Translations under genes and position numbers: made by a program | Origin: DATGZX01 sp035296965 | GTDB lineage: Bacteria > Planctomycetota > Planctomycetia > Gemmatales > Gemmataceae | NCBI GenBank assembly: GCA_035296965.1 | Contig: DATGZX010000326.1 | Span: 23,699-87,698 of the forward strand | Length of the DNA: 64,000 nt | Direction of reading: 5' to 3' | In this document: piece after piece, positions 1-8,694 of the stretch | Position numbering within the stretch: position 1 is the first letter of the stretch | How the letters are laid out: each line of letters opens with the position of its first letter | Notes under the pieces: generated by a model | Seen by the model: only the letters and a program-made list of their open reading frames with translations | Told to the model about the DNA's origin: nothing | The model's database searches: none

Positions 1-73
1 GAAGAGCCGGGCGCCCCGTGTGGTGCATCGGTCGCGTTGCCCCGGCTTCTCCAGAGTTGACGTGCTTGTATTA

Positions 74-218
74 TTAGGCAAATCGCACGCTTTTCCGGCG
101 GTAGAGCAGGCCTAGCAGACCAGCGCCGCCAAATGCGAAAAGGCCAAGCGTCGCAGGTTCAGGAACGGCTGCTTGCGGCCAGCCAAGCAGCGCACAAGTG
201 CCGCACAAGATCCTTCAT
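74..218 (-). pseudogene. Remnant of a PEP-CTERM sorted protein
   Basis: Reading the minus strand, an ATG at 218 with a GAGGAG ribosome binding site five bases upstream opens a short signal-like peptide (MKDLVRHLCAAWLAAS). One frame over, just before the stop at 74-76, lies a textbook PEP-CTERM signal: VPEPATLGLF, a hydrophobic glycine-rich segment, then YRRK. The 145-base span is not a multiple of three, so start and sorting tag are out of frame, and the secreted body that should separate them is absent. I infer a deletion plus frameshift of an exosortase substrate. The alternative is a short frame using a TTG start in the tag frame. Confidence 0.5.
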
Positions 219-662
219 GGGGTACTCCTCAACAGGTGCAACGGGAAGGATCACCAGGCCGGCGTCCGCACGGGACTCTCCAGGAAGCCGAAAGCGTCCA
301 CAGGTGACGCCGGAACAATACAACTGCTTGAGAAGGAAATCTAATCGCGGACAGTGTGATCATCGTGTAGAGAACGAGAAAGGTCCGGGAAGGCAGTCGA
401 GATGGGTTTAATGATCGGTTGCACACGCAACCGCTGGCACTGGGATGTCAAGGGAGGCACCGACTGGATCCATGCCTCACTTGGAGAATTCTCTCGACTG
501 CGTCGAGTCTGCAGCGACTTCAGCCGTGTAGGCCCATTCTTGCGACACGCGAACGCATCATAAAGATTTGATGAATTTCCTGTCGGCCCACTAGCAGACT
601 CGATGCGCAGGGGTTAAGACCAATGAGTGAAAGCAACCGCCGCCGCCGGATCTGGAGTCGTC
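219..662. other. Intergenic region upstream of pstS, no gene seen
   Basis: About 440 bases separate the PEP-CTERM remnant from pstS. Open frames here lack start signals and family resemblance. I looked for paired CTGTCAT-type Pho boxes before pstS and saw none. A small CTCGAC/GTCGAG hairpin lies near 493-507. Confidence 0.4.
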
Positions 663-1799
663 ATGAAAGGCCCGCGTTCGCTCATTTATTGGGTGGCAGC
701 GGCCTCCTGCTTGATGCTTGCCTCTTGTTCACCCCCGCAAGGCGATATTACCCTGCAAGGATCGGGCGCTACTTTCCCAGCTCCGCTCTACAAACGCTGG
801 TTCCTTGAGTACTACAAACAGCATCCTGAGGTTCGGATTAACTACACACCCGTCGGCAGCGGAGCCGGCATCCGCCAGTTCACGGCAGAGCTGGTCACCT
901 TTGGAGCCAGCGACGCCGGCATGTCAAAATCGGAGATTGGCAAACTTCCGCTAGCGTTCGGCAGCGTCAGTCTGTTGCCGATGACTGCGGGAAGTATCGT
1001 TCTCTGCTACAACCTTCCGGAGTTATCCGGCCCGCTCAAGTTGTCGCGAAAAGCCTATCTCGGCATCTTCCTGCGCGAAATTACAGCGTGGGACGACCCG
1101 GAGATCACTCGCGAAAATCCAAACCTGCACTTGCCGAGCACCGCGATCACTGTGGTTACACGGGCCGACAGCAGCGGCACCACATTCGCCTTCACCAATC
1201 ATTTGCATGCGGTCGGCGAGGATGCGCGTGTCGGCATGAAATGGCTTCCGGGCGTCGACAAATCCGTCAGCTGGAAAGAATCGATCGCTGCACAAGGCAA
1301 CGACGGCGTGGCTGCTCTCATCCAGCTCACGCCAGGGGCGATCGGCTATCTCGAATATGGCTTCGCCGATCTCGCCAAGTTGCCGATGGCCGCTCTCCAG
1401 AATCACGCGGGCAAGTTTATTCACCCTGACCTAGAGGACTGCCGGAAAGCGCTCGAAGGCGCTTCAATCCCCGAGGACCTGCAGATTAGAGTCCCTGACC
1501 CGGTTAAGAATCCCGACGCCTATCCCATCGTGACCTACACCTGGCTACTCTGCCGCAAGCACTATGCCAACGCCCAGGAGGCGCAGACGCTGAAAGAGGT
1601 TCTTTCCTTCTGCCTTGCTGAAGGGCAAGGATTCAGCGCGGACCTTGGCTACATCCCTCTTCCCAAGGACGTCGTCCAAAAGGTCAAGGAAGCGGTCGAT
1701 CACATGGAAACAGGATCCTTGACGGCAAGCGGCCCGGACGAAATTCCTCGCCAGTTACGTCACGCGCACCTTTTGCCCCGGGAGGCGGCGGGCTCATGA
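663..1799 (+). CDS. pstS: Phosphate ABC transporter substrate-binding lipoprotein PstS
   Basis: Captures inorganic phosphate outside the inner membrane and hands it to the PstCA channel. The ATG at 663 is preceded by GGAG at 654-657 and gives a lipoprotein signal ending in the lipobox LASC; a GTG at 627 would only add 12 residues. The mature protein opens with the PstS hallmark GSGATFPAPLYKRW, followed by NYTPVGSGAGIRQF and TRADSSGTTFAFTNHL, the segments that form the phosphate site. At about 378 residues it is normal length. Its stop overlaps the pstC start by four bases (ATGA), so the two are translationally coupled. Confidence 0.95.
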   Translation: MKGPRSLIYWVAAASCLMLASCSPPQGDITLQGSGATFPAPLYKRWFLEYYKQHPEVRINYTPVGSGAGIRQFTAELVTFGASDAGMSKSEIGKLPLAFGSVSLLPMTAGSIVLCYNLPELSGPLKLSRKAYLGIFLREITAWDDPEITRENPNLHLPSTAITVVTRADSSGTTFAFTNHLHAVGEDARVGMKWLPGVDKSVSWKESIAAQGNDGVAALIQLTPGAIGYLEYGFADLAKLPMAALQNHAGKFIHPDLEDCRKALEGASIPEDLQIRVPDPVKNPDAYPIVTYTWLLCRKHYANAQEAQTLKEVLSFCLAEGQGFSADLGYIPLPKDVVQKVKEAVDHMETGSLTASGPDEIPRQLRHAHLLPREAAGS

Positions 1800-2755
1800 C
1801 TCAAGAGCAGCCCACAATCTCACGCCCGCCCACTTCCAGCGAGTTGATCCTGGACCGCTCGTTTCGCGCCCTGGCCAGAGGATTGGCTTCGCTCATTGTC
1901 GTGGTCATGGTGCTTCTCGTCTGTCTGATTGCGATCCAGGCCAGTCCCGCCATAAGGGGCTACGGATTGTCATTCGTTAGCGGCACGACCTGGAACGCCG
2001 GCAAAGAACAGTTCGGAATTCTTCCGGAGATCTGGGGAACACTCTATAGCTCGTTACTGGGTGTGGCGCTCGGCTCGCTCTTCGGTGTCGCAGTCGCCAT
2101 CTTTCTGACGGAGGACTTCATCCCCCCGTGGCTTCAAGACTTGTTCAAGCACATCGTCAATCTCCTGGCTGCCATCCCCAGTGTCGTCTACGGACTGTGG
2201 GGAATCTTCGTGGTCATCCCAACGATTCGTCCGCCATGCAACTGGCTCCATGACCATCTCGGCTGGATCCCGATATTTGGCACGCCTTTGCTCAGCGTCG
2301 GCATGCTGCCAGCGGCAGCCGTGCTGGCGATTATGGTTCTGCCAACCGTGAGCGCCATCTCGCGGGACGCGCTCGCCTCGGTCAACCCGAGGTTGCGCGA
2401 GGCAGCTTACGGTCTGGGGGCGACGAGATGGGAGGCCATCCGCACGGTCATTGTGCCGACGGCTTCTCGAGGGATTTATGGCTCCATCATCCTCGGCTTC
2501 GGCAGGGCCCTGGGTGAGACCATGGCACTGGCGATGTTGGTCGGCAGCACAAGTACCATCAGCTGGTCGTTGTTTTCGCCGGGCAACACGCTGGCGGCAC
2601 TCCTGGCCAATCGGTTCCCGGAGGCTGCTTCGCCCATGGAACTGGGCGTCTTGATGTACGCAGCGCTCGTGCTCCTGGCCCTCACGTTGATCGTCAATGT
2701 CTTGGGTGAATTGATCCTCATGCGCGGTACCGCTGCTGCCGCCCCGGCAAGGTGA
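1796..2755 (+). CDS. pstC: Phosphate ABC transporter permease PstC
   Basis: One of the two membrane subunits of the high-affinity phosphate importer. The 319-residue product has six predicted membrane segments and the conserved permease loop that contacts the ATPase (REAAYGLGATRWEAIRTVIVP), then GFGRALGETMALAMLVG. It begins inside the last codons of pstS and is followed 89 bases later by pstA. Family assignment is secure; PstC rather than PstA follows from gene order and from the longer N-terminal periplasmic loop (SGTTWNAGKEQFGILPEIWG). Confidence 0.94.
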   Translation: MTQEQPTISRPPTSSELILDRSFRALARGLASLIVVVMVLLVCLIAIQASPAIRGYGLSFVSGTTWNAGKEQFGILPEIWGTLYSSLLGVALGSLFGVAVAIFLTEDFIPPWLQDLFKHIVNLLAAIPSVVYGLWGIFVVIPTIRPPCNWLHDHLGWIPIFGTPLLSVGMLPAAAVLAIMVLPTVSAISRDALASVNPRLREAAYGLGATRWEAIRTVIVPTASRGIYGSIILGFGRALGETMALAMLVGSTSTISWSLFSPGNTLAALLANRFPEAASPMELGVLMYAALVLLALTLIVNVLGELILMRGTAAAAPAR

Positions 2756-2844
2756 AACGATGCGGCCACTGAACAAACCCTATCCCATTCTTGTCGAGGC
2801 TCTCTCCGGATCGTGCCGATCGCCGGAGTCGAGGGAGGCGCGCA

Positions 2845-3747
2845 ATGAATGAGAAGAGTGCCCTACCCGCCTCCGAAGCAATTGATCTTCCGAGTCTGGA
2901 GAAGACCCTGCGCTCATCGCGGGCCTTGTTCAGCTACTGCATGAGCGTGGTGATCTGCCTGCTGACGGTGCTGGCGATGGTGCCGCTCTTCTCTGTGCTG
3001 TTCATGCTCGTCTGGCGCGGAGGGCGTCGTTTGAGCCTGGCGCTCCTGACCGAGCTGCCGCCCGCCGCGGGAATGGCGGGGGGCGGCATCGGCAACGCTC
3101 TCCTGGGAACGGTTTTCGTTGTCGCGATTGCCACTTTAATCAGCGTACCCATCGGCGTTCTGGGGGGTGTTTTCCTCGCGGAGATCCGGCCAAGGGGCCG
3201 AACGGCCACGGCGGTCCGCTTCTCGGCGAAAGTACTTACGGGATTGCCCTCCATCCTGGCAGGGGTCTTCGCCTTCACGACGGTTGTCTTGCTCACCGGC
3301 AAGTTCTCTCCGCTAGCAGGCGGCGTCGCACTGGCCTTGCTCATGCTCCCCACGATCTTGCTGACCTCGGAAGAGGCGCTCCGAATGGTGCCTGCGCGCA
3401 TGCGGGAAGCGGCCATCGGCATGGGAGCAACCCAGACACAGACAGTCTTGCACATTCTGCTGCCCACTGCTTCGCCGGGAATCCTGACCGGCGTACTTCT
3501 CGCCGTCTCACGGGCCGCAGGGGAAACAGCGCCGTTGCTGTTCACGATGACGTTCAGCGATTACTGGATGAGCCGGCAGGTAATGGAACCCACGGCCTCG
3601 TTGGCCGTGCTGATCTATAACTTCTCCAAATCGCCTTTCGAGAATCAAAAAGAAATCGCCTGGGCCGCCTCGCTGGTGCTTGTCCTCCTGGTGCTGGGAT
3701 TGAACCTCAGCGGACAGGCCGCTTCCAGGTGGTCCAGACGACTATAG
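2845..3747 (+). CDS. pstA: Phosphate ABC transporter permease PstA
   Basis: Second membrane subunit of the phosphate importer, about 300 residues with six membrane segments. The ATPase-coupling loop is REAAIGMGATQTQTVLHILLP, followed by AVSRAAGETAPLLFT, typical of PstA. I chose the ATG at 2845 because GGGAGG lies at 2833-2838; a TTG at 2791 would add an unlikely arginine-rich 18-residue leader. The end overlaps the possible upstream GTG of pstB, so pstA and pstB are one transcription unit. Confidence 0.93.
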   Translation: MNEKSALPASEAIDLPSLEKTLRSSRALFSYCMSVVICLLTVLAMVPLFSVLFMLVWRGGRRLSLALLTELPPAAGMAGGGIGNALLGTVFVVAIATLISVPIGVLGGVFLAEIRPRGRTATAVRFSAKVLTGLPSILAGVFAFTTVVLLTGKFSPLAGGVALALLMLPTILLTSEEALRMVPARMREAAIGMGATQTQTVLHILLPTASPGILTGVLLAVSRAAGETAPLLFTMTFSDYWMSRQVMEPTASLAVLIYNFSKSPFENQKEIAWAASLVLVLLVLGLNLSGQAASRWSRRL

Positions 3748-3758
3748 GAGCAGCGCAG

Positions 3759-4577
3759 ATGACGACAACGACTCATGGCAATGGGGCTGGCGGCGCTTCT
3801 GCAAACGGCCACATCATCGATGTGGACCTCAAGGAACTGTATTATGGCAACTTCAAGGCGGTGCGCGACACGCGTGTGCTGATCGAAAAGAAAACGGTCA
3901 CCGCGTTCATTGGACCGTCCGGTTGCGGAAAAAGCACGGTTCTGCGTTGCTTGAATCGGATGAACGACCTGGTCCGCGGCTTCCGCTTTCACGGTCACGT
4001 GCGCTTTCGCGGCAAGGACATTTACGACAAAAAGGTCGACCCGGTCGCGGTCCGCCGCTACATCGGCATGGTTTTCCAGCAGCCCAATCCATTCGCCATG
4101 AGTGTTTTCCGCAATGTAGCTTTTGGGCTGCGCCTGAACGGCTACCGCGGCAACGTCAAGGAAAAAGTTGAATCGGCGCTGAGGGGCGCGGCACTGTGGG
4201 ACGAGGTCAAGGACAAGCTCCATGCGAGCGCCTTGTCGCTCTCCGGTGGGCAGCAACAGCGCCTGTGCATTGCTCGGGCGATCGCGACCGAGCCAGAGGT
4301 GCTCCTCATGGACGAGCCCTGCTCCGCGCTGGATCCCGTTGCGACGCGCAAGATCGAAGACCTCATGCAGGAACTGAAGCAGAAGTTCACGATCGCCATT
4401 GTGACCCATAACCTCCAGCAGGCGAAGCGCGTCGCGGACAAGACGGCTTTTCTGTATGTGGACACCAGCCAGGGTGGCCGGACCGGCTATCTGGTCGAGT
4501 TCGGGGACACGACGCAGATTTTCGAAGATCCCAAGGAAAAGCCGACCCAGGAATACATCCGCGGCGAGTTCAGTTGA
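3759..4577 (+). CDS. pstB: Phosphate ABC transporter ATPase PstB
   Basis: Cytoplasmic ATPase driving phosphate import. The roughly 272-residue product shows Walker A GPSGCGKS, the Q-loop VFQQPNPFAMSVF characteristic of PstB, the signature LSGGQQQRLCIARAIA, Walker B VLLMDEP and switch histidine IVTHN. The ATG at 3759 follows AGGAG at 3746-3750; a GTG at 3729 is possible but lacks a site. A terminator hairpin follows within 40 bases. phoU, which usually follows pstB, is not here and no two-component regulator is nearby. Confidence 0.95.
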   Translation: MTTTTHGNGAGGASANGHIIDVDLKELYYGNFKAVRDTRVLIEKKTVTAFIGPSGCGKSTVLRCLNRMNDLVRGFRFHGHVRFRGKDIYDKKVDPVAVRRYIGMVFQQPNPFAMSVFRNVAFGLRLNGYRGNVKEKVESALRGAALWDEVKDKLHASALSLSGGQQQRLCIARAIATEPEVLLMDEPCSALDPVATRKIEDLMQELKQKFTIAIVTHNLQQAKRVADKTAFLYVDTSQGGRTGYLVEFGDTTQIFEDPKEKPTQEYIRGEFS

Positions 4578-4615
4578 TCTTGTTCGGTATTCCCTGCCTG
4601 TTGCTAGTAGCAAGC

Positions 4616-4649
4616 AAAACCCCAGCTCCCAAGTGGAAGCCGGGGTTTT
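4616..4649 (+). terminator. Rho-independent terminator of the pst operon
   Basis: AAAACCCC at 4616-4623 pairs with GGGGTTTT at 4642-4649 around an 18-base loop, and the right arm ends in a T run. It lies 39 bases after the pstB stop codon. Confidence 0.7.
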
Positions 4650-4915
4650 CTCTTGCGCATGCAGGTCCGGGCGCCTGCGTTTCGCCGCTTGCGGGGAAGC
4701 GGGGGTGAAGCGCAAGCACCAGCGACCGCATAGGATAGGCGCTGCCGGCAAGAATTACGACGCCAGAGCCAACAGGGAATGCCCTCATTGGACTGCGCGA
4801 ACGCGCTGCCGCCCATAGAATAATCATCAGCATGCCGGAAACTTTGCATTTCCAGATGCGCTTCGCTAGTTTTTTCGCGCAGTTTCGTTCGACTTGACCG
4901 TGGGAGAAATGTCGC

Positions 4916-5182
4916 ATGATCAGCCTGACCAACAAAAAGCACAATTACGTAGACGCCCTGGCGACGGAGATGCGCTATGCCGTGTTGACCAAGGACTCCC
5001 GGATTCAAATCCTCATTCGGCCGACGGCGAGACAACTCCGTAAGCGCGGGAAACGTGGCTGGCAGCTCTTCGCGACTATGGGTAAGGATCGGAACGCGCA
5101 GCAAGTTCTGGAGGAGACCGTCAAACAGGCACTCGCTGAGCTGGAAACCAAGAATAAAAACGGGAAGGATCGAACTAAATGA
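4916..5182 (+). CDS. Hypothetical 88-residue protein
   Basis: Small soluble protein, basic overall, with a helix-rich C-terminal half (QQVLEETVKQALAELETKNKN) and no signal peptide or cysteines. The ATG at 4916 is preceded by TGGGAGAAAT at a workable distance. I do not recognise the family. It stands alone between the pst terminator and a large palindrome, so context gives no clue to role. Confidence 0.5.
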   Translation: MISLTNKKHNYVDALATEMRYAVLTKDSRIQILIRPTARQLRKRGKRGWQLFATMGKDRNAQQVLEETVKQALAELETKNKNGKDRTK

Positions 5183-5196
5183 CCGTGTGCAAATCG

Positions 5197-5255
5197 GCTG
5201 ATACTAGCCCGAAGCGTTAGCGAGGTCCTCGCTGACGCTTCGGGCTAGTATCAGC
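5197..5255. repeat. 59-bp near-perfect intergenic palindrome
   Basis: The left arm at 5197-5225 (GCTGATACTAGCCCGAAGCG and on to GCGAGG) is the reverse complement of 5227-5255 over 29 bases with one G-T pair and a one-base loop. The CTAGCCCGAAGCG core is a word I associate with repeated intergenic elements in planctomycete genomes. It could terminate transcription or be a non-autonomous mobile unit. It sits 14 bases after the 88-residue gene. Confidence 0.75.
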
Positions 5256-5483
5256 GGAATCGTGCACGGTGATGTAGGTCCAAGCCCTGACGGGTCGATG
5301 TCGCCGGCGGAGAGCAGGGTGCAAGTCGGACGTATTAAATCGCCGCCAGGCTCGCGCTCTACGAAAAGAGACACCCTTTTCATTTCGTGCGCGCAACGGA
5401 GAGCCCGTGAATCGCTACGGAGGCTACTATTGGGTCAATCTTTGACCCCGACGGGACAAACTTTGAAGGAAGAGTAGGATCCA

Positions 5484-5498
5484 GATGAAGAGTAGGAT
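5484..5498 (+). repeat. Left copy of inverted 15-mer flanking the four-helix gene
   Basis: GATGAAGAGTAGGAT lies four bases before the ATG of the four-helix-bundle gene. A related GGAAGAGTAGGAT precedes it at 5468-5480. The reverse complement, with one mismatch, occurs at 5943-5957 beyond the gene. Confidence 0.6.
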
Positions 5499-5501
5499 GT
5501 C

Positions 5502-5900
5502 ATGCCTGCGTCTCAGGAGTGCTGGTTTGATCATGAGAAACTAGAAGTGTATCGAGAGGCGATCGCTTTCATTGGTTGGCTCTCGGCGCTCTTGGAAGGG
5601 ACAGCGCGAATCGGTGAAGTCAAAGATCAGCTGGACCGGGCAGCCACTTCGATCCCACTCAATATCGCCGAAGGCAACGGCAAATACGGACCGAAGGATC
5701 GCTGCCGGTTCTTTGATATCGCGCATGGCTCCGCACTCGAGTGCGCCGCAGGTCTGGACATTCTCGTTGCCAAAACCAAGTTGACACCGGACCAAATTCT
5801 TCCCGGAAAAGAACGGCTTCAAAAAATCGTGCGGATGCTCATGGGGTTGATCAAGAGAAACTCGACACGCGAATACGACAAAGGCAAAGCTGCCAATTGA
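5502..5900 (+). CDS. Four-helix bundle protein, 23S rRNA intervening-sequence (IVP) type
   Basis: The 132-residue product has the IVP/S23 family pattern: an N-terminal YREAIAFIGWL helix, QLDRAATSIPLNIAEGNGKYGPKDRCRFFDIAHGSALECAAGLDIL, and a C-terminal helix. Relatives include proteins encoded in rRNA intervening sequences and the Avd accessory protein of diversity-generating retroelements; most free-standing copies have no known role. No reverse transcriptase or variable repeat is nearby, so I do not call a retroelement. The gene is bracketed by inverted purine-rich 15-mers, which hints at mobility. Confidence 0.8.
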   Translation: MPASQECWFDHEKLEVYREAIAFIGWLSALLEGTARIGEVKDQLDRAATSIPLNIAEGNGKYGPKDRCRFFDIAHGSALECAAGLDILVAKTKLTPDQILPGKERLQKIVRMLMGLIKRNSTREYDKGKAAN

Positions 5901-6253
5901 GTCATGCTCTTTCTCATGCTCATGCTCTTAATCCTCTTCCAAATCTTACTCTTCATCATAATTCTTTCTCTTATGCGTGGGCCGCTGGTCGACCCGTCAG
6001 TCGAAGACTGACAGAGCACTAGCCGCGCGCCTTCCCTGCAACGCTGCAACCTTCCTGCGCCGGTTCATGCACGTCGTCGGTACAACTTATTGCTGCTGCG
6101 CGAAAGACCGCGTTACATTCTGGCCTTCCGAGGGCCCAAATCTGCGCATTCAGTCCTGGATGAGAGGCTTTCGCGCCGTTCCGCAAAGTATGATTTCCAG
6201 GGATATCCACCGCGCAGCGCCAGGTCCGCTCCTCACCCCCCGGAAGAGAGGAG
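5901..6253. other. Intergenic region after the four-helix gene
   Basis: The first 75 bases are strongly pyrimidine-rich on the plus strand with repeated CATGCTC words, mirroring the purine-rich leader of the upstream gene. The rest up to the kinase start shows no credible gene. Confidence 0.4.
5943..5957 (-). repeat. Right copy of inverted 15-mer flanking the four-helix gene
   Basis: ATCTTACTCTTCATC is the reverse complement of GATGAAGAGTAAGAT, 14 of 15 identical to the copy at 5484-5498. It lies 43 bases beyond the gene's stop codon. Confidence 0.6.
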
Positions 6254-8641
6254 ATGGATCGTCGCGTTCTGAGGCCGCCGATGGCACGCTCTTACAAGGC
6301 AGGAGACGAGCCCGTTCCCGGCTTCCGCCTGGCCAGCCTTCTCGCGCGCGGTAAGTTCAGTACGATTTGGAAGGCGAATGGCCCGGGCGGCACAGACGCG
6401 GCCCTCAAGATTCTCAAGCTGGCGAATACCCAAGCGGTCAAGGAATTTCGTTCTCTGCGCTTGCTCAAGCGGATCCGCCATCCAAACCTCGTCCCGATCC
6501 TGGCATTTTGGCTCAAAGACAGCCAGGGCGGCTTCCTGGACGAAGGGTTGCTCGAAGAACCATGCGCACCGGGAAAATCCCCCGTCAAACATCGGGATGT
6601 GGAACTCATCATCGCCATGGGCCTTGGCGACAAGAGCCTGGCGGACCGTTTGCAGGAGTGCCAGCAAGCTGGCTTGCCCGGCCTGCCGGTGGACGAACTT
6701 CTCGATTTTCTTGCCGATGCGGCGCGGGCCATCGACCATCTCAATCGCCCCATTCATGACCTGGGCTCCGGACCGATAGCCATTCAGCATTGCGACATCA
6801 AGCCACAGAACATTTTGATTGTCAGCAACGCTGCCCAGGTTTGCGATCTGGGCATCGCACGCGTTGTCGGCGATCCCGCCAGCACGGACCTGATGGGGTC
6901 GGCAGCTTACCTGCCGCCCGAAATTCTCTCGAAGAGCCTGCCGAGCGCGGCTAGCGACCAGTACTCGCTCGCTATCAGCTACTACGAACTCCGTTCCGGC
7001 CGGCTGCCGTTCGATGCCGCATCGACTGCCGGAGCCTACTTTGCGCACTTGCAAGGAAAATTGAATTTCGGAGAAGTGCCGGAACCGGAGCGCGCTGTGC
7101 TTGCCCGAGCCACGTGCCTCGAGCCGGATGAGCGCTACCCATCCTGCTCGAGCATGGTGCATGCCCTCAGGCAGGCGTGCGGCCGGATCGACGGCTCGGG
7201 CATCGGCAGGTGTGCAGATGCTGCGACGGAGAGCCAGCCGCAGGCTCTCCCACGAGCGTCGAACCCTCTCTGGGGCTCGCAAGCGCGCATCGAGGAGGAA
7301 GAACTGCAACTCGATCTCGTCCCTGACGGCCTGCCAGCCAGCGAGGTGGAGTGTGATACCGCACTGGAGACCAGGGACGGCTCCGATCTTGCACACCCCC
7401 GAAGCGACGGAGGGCATGTCGTCCCCAGGAAGCGCCGGCGCCGATCGCGCCTCGTCACGCTGGCCGTCTTGCTGATCGCGTCTTCGATAGGTCCGCTCGC
7501 CGCCTGGTTCACGCGCGGCTCCAGCGAAGAACCGAAGGGGGAATCTGGATTTGCGACAGCACAGGCTGAAATCCCCGAAGCCGCGGCGGCCGGAGAGACG
7601 CCACGCGCCGTGGCCCAGCTTCCTGCCAGGGAAGTGCAGGTCTCGCTTCGTACTCCGTTCGTGACCGAGAGCCAGTCGCGGGCGTTTGCCAGCCTGCGCG
7701 AGGCTCTCGCGGCCGCGCACGACGGCGACACGATCACCATTCACGGTAACGGTCCCTTTGTCACAGAACCTTTGGAACTGCGCGGCAAAGCGCTGACGAT
7801 CAAGGCAGCGAAAGGAACTCGGCCGGTGTTTCAGTATGCGACCAGGTCTGCGGAACGCGCCTGGCAGCCGATGCTGACGTCCGACCGAAGTCTCGCTCTC
7901 GAGGGATTGGAATTGCGCCGTGATGGCTTCGGCGTGTCGGCTGTGCCTCAAGGCAGCGCCCCTGTGCTCGTTTGCGAGCGCGCTCCTCTTCGTCTTCTCG
8001 GTTGTCGGATCATCGTGCCGCGTGGCTCGGGAGCGATCGTGTGCCGCGCTCCTCGGACCGTGGAGATGACGAATTGCATGCTGGTCGCCTATGCATTGGC
8101 CCTTTTCGTCGAGCCCGACCAGGCCTCCTCGTGCAGCATCCGTCTGAGCGGCAGTTCGATTGACATTGCCAATCCGGAAGGGGCCGCCCTGTGTATCTGC
8201 GCTCCTCCCGATAAGGGCCACGAGGGGAATGTTCGCCTCGTGCTGGAAGGTAATGTGGTCCGATCGGGCAGACTGGCGGGCTTCCAGGGATTGGCGCGCG
8301 GCATCGATTTCGAGGCGGATGGAAACGAGTTTACGTTCCACGAGGCGTTGCTCAGCTTCCGGCAGATTCCTGTCCGGACTCGTTGGCAACACATCGCAGC
8401 ATGGCGGGGCCGCGGCAACCGCTACTACGGCACGGCGGATTGGGTGGAAGTTGATGGAGTCCCCGCTGGAATCCATGGTCTGCAAAATTGGCAAGCCCTC
8501 TGGGGCTCGCCAGAACCCGACTCTCTCGAGGCGCCGTCGTATCCCGCAAATGTCTCGCGCTGGGAGCCGAGCGGACTAGCTGCAGCCCGTGGTCCGGACC
8601 CAGCGCTGCCCCCGGATTACCGATATGTGGCCCCGAGATAA
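6254..8641 (+). CDS. Membrane Ser/Thr protein kinase with extracytoplasmic beta-helix region
   Basis: Hanks-type kinase of 795 residues. Kinase domain, about residues 24-310: ATP-site lysine K52 (AALKILK), catalytic loop HCDIKPQN with D181 (HRD is changed to HCD, giving an 'RD-minus' kinase), DLG in place of DFG at 198-200, and SAAYLPPE for the APE motif. After a charged linker (RKRRRRSR) comes one membrane segment at about 399-417, then roughly 375 outside residues with pectate-lyase-like repeats starting at SLREALAAAHDGDTITIHG. I infer signalling from an outside ligand to a cytoplasmic kinase. Start: ATG 6254 has GAGAGGAG almost abutting; ATG 6281 is an alternative. A second kinase follows 53 bases later. 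Confidence 0.85.
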   Translation: MDRRVLRPPMARSYKAGDEPVPGFRLASLLARGKFSTIWKANGPGGTDAALKILKLANTQAVKEFRSLRLLKRIRHPNLVPILAFWLKDSQGGFLDEGLLEEPCAPGKSPVKHRDVELIIAMGLGDKSLADRLQECQQAGLPGLPVDELLDFLADAARAIDHLNRPIHDLGSGPIAIQHCDIKPQNILIVSNAAQVCDLGIARVVGDPASTDLMGSAAYLPPEILSKSLPSAASDQYSLAISYYELRSGRLPFDAASTAGAYFAHLQGKLNFGEVPEPERAVLARATCLEPDERYPSCSSMVHALRQACGRIDGSGIGRCADAATESQPQALPRASNPLWGSQARIEEEELQLDLVPDGLPASEVECDTALETRDGSDLAHPRSDGGHVVPRKRRRRSRLVTLAVLLIASSIGPLAAWFTRGSSEEPKGESGFATAQAEIPEAAAAGETPRAVAQLPAREVQVSLRTPFVTESQSRAFASLREALAAAHDGDTITIHGNGPFVTEPLELRGKALTIKAAKGTRPVFQYATRSAERAWQPMLTSDRSLALEGLELRRDGFGVSAVPQGSAPVLVCERAPLRLLGCRIIVPRGSGAIVCRAPRTVEMTNCMLVAYALALFVEPDQASSCSIRLSGSSIDIANPEGAALCICAPPDKGHEGNVRLVLEGNVVRSGRLAGFQGLARGIDFEADGNEFTFHEALLSFRQIPVRTRWQHIAAWRGRGNRYYGTADWVEVDGVPAGIHGLQNWQALWGSPEPDSLEAPSYPANVSRWEPSGLAAARGPDPALPPDYRYVAPR

Positions 8642-8694
8642 TCTGTGAGCTAGAGTTTGGACGCGGCGCAAAGCCCATCCCGAGGAAACCACCT

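Noticed and set aside
5260..5480. Group II intron-like or riboswitch-like RNA before the four-helix gene
   Set aside because: Only a GGTGCAAGTC-type word caught the eye; no domain V hairpin, no reverse transcriptase and no aptamer fold could be supported.
5502..5900. Diversity-generating retroelement accessory gene (avd)
   Set aside because: No reverse transcriptase, template repeat or variable repeat lies within reach; the wider four-helix-bundle family explains the protein.
6233..8494. Open frame of about 750 codons on the minus strand, opposite the first kinase
   Set aside because: High-GC shadow. The plus strand has all kinase motifs; the minus frame is rich in arginine, alanine and histidine with no recognisable domain or ribosome site.
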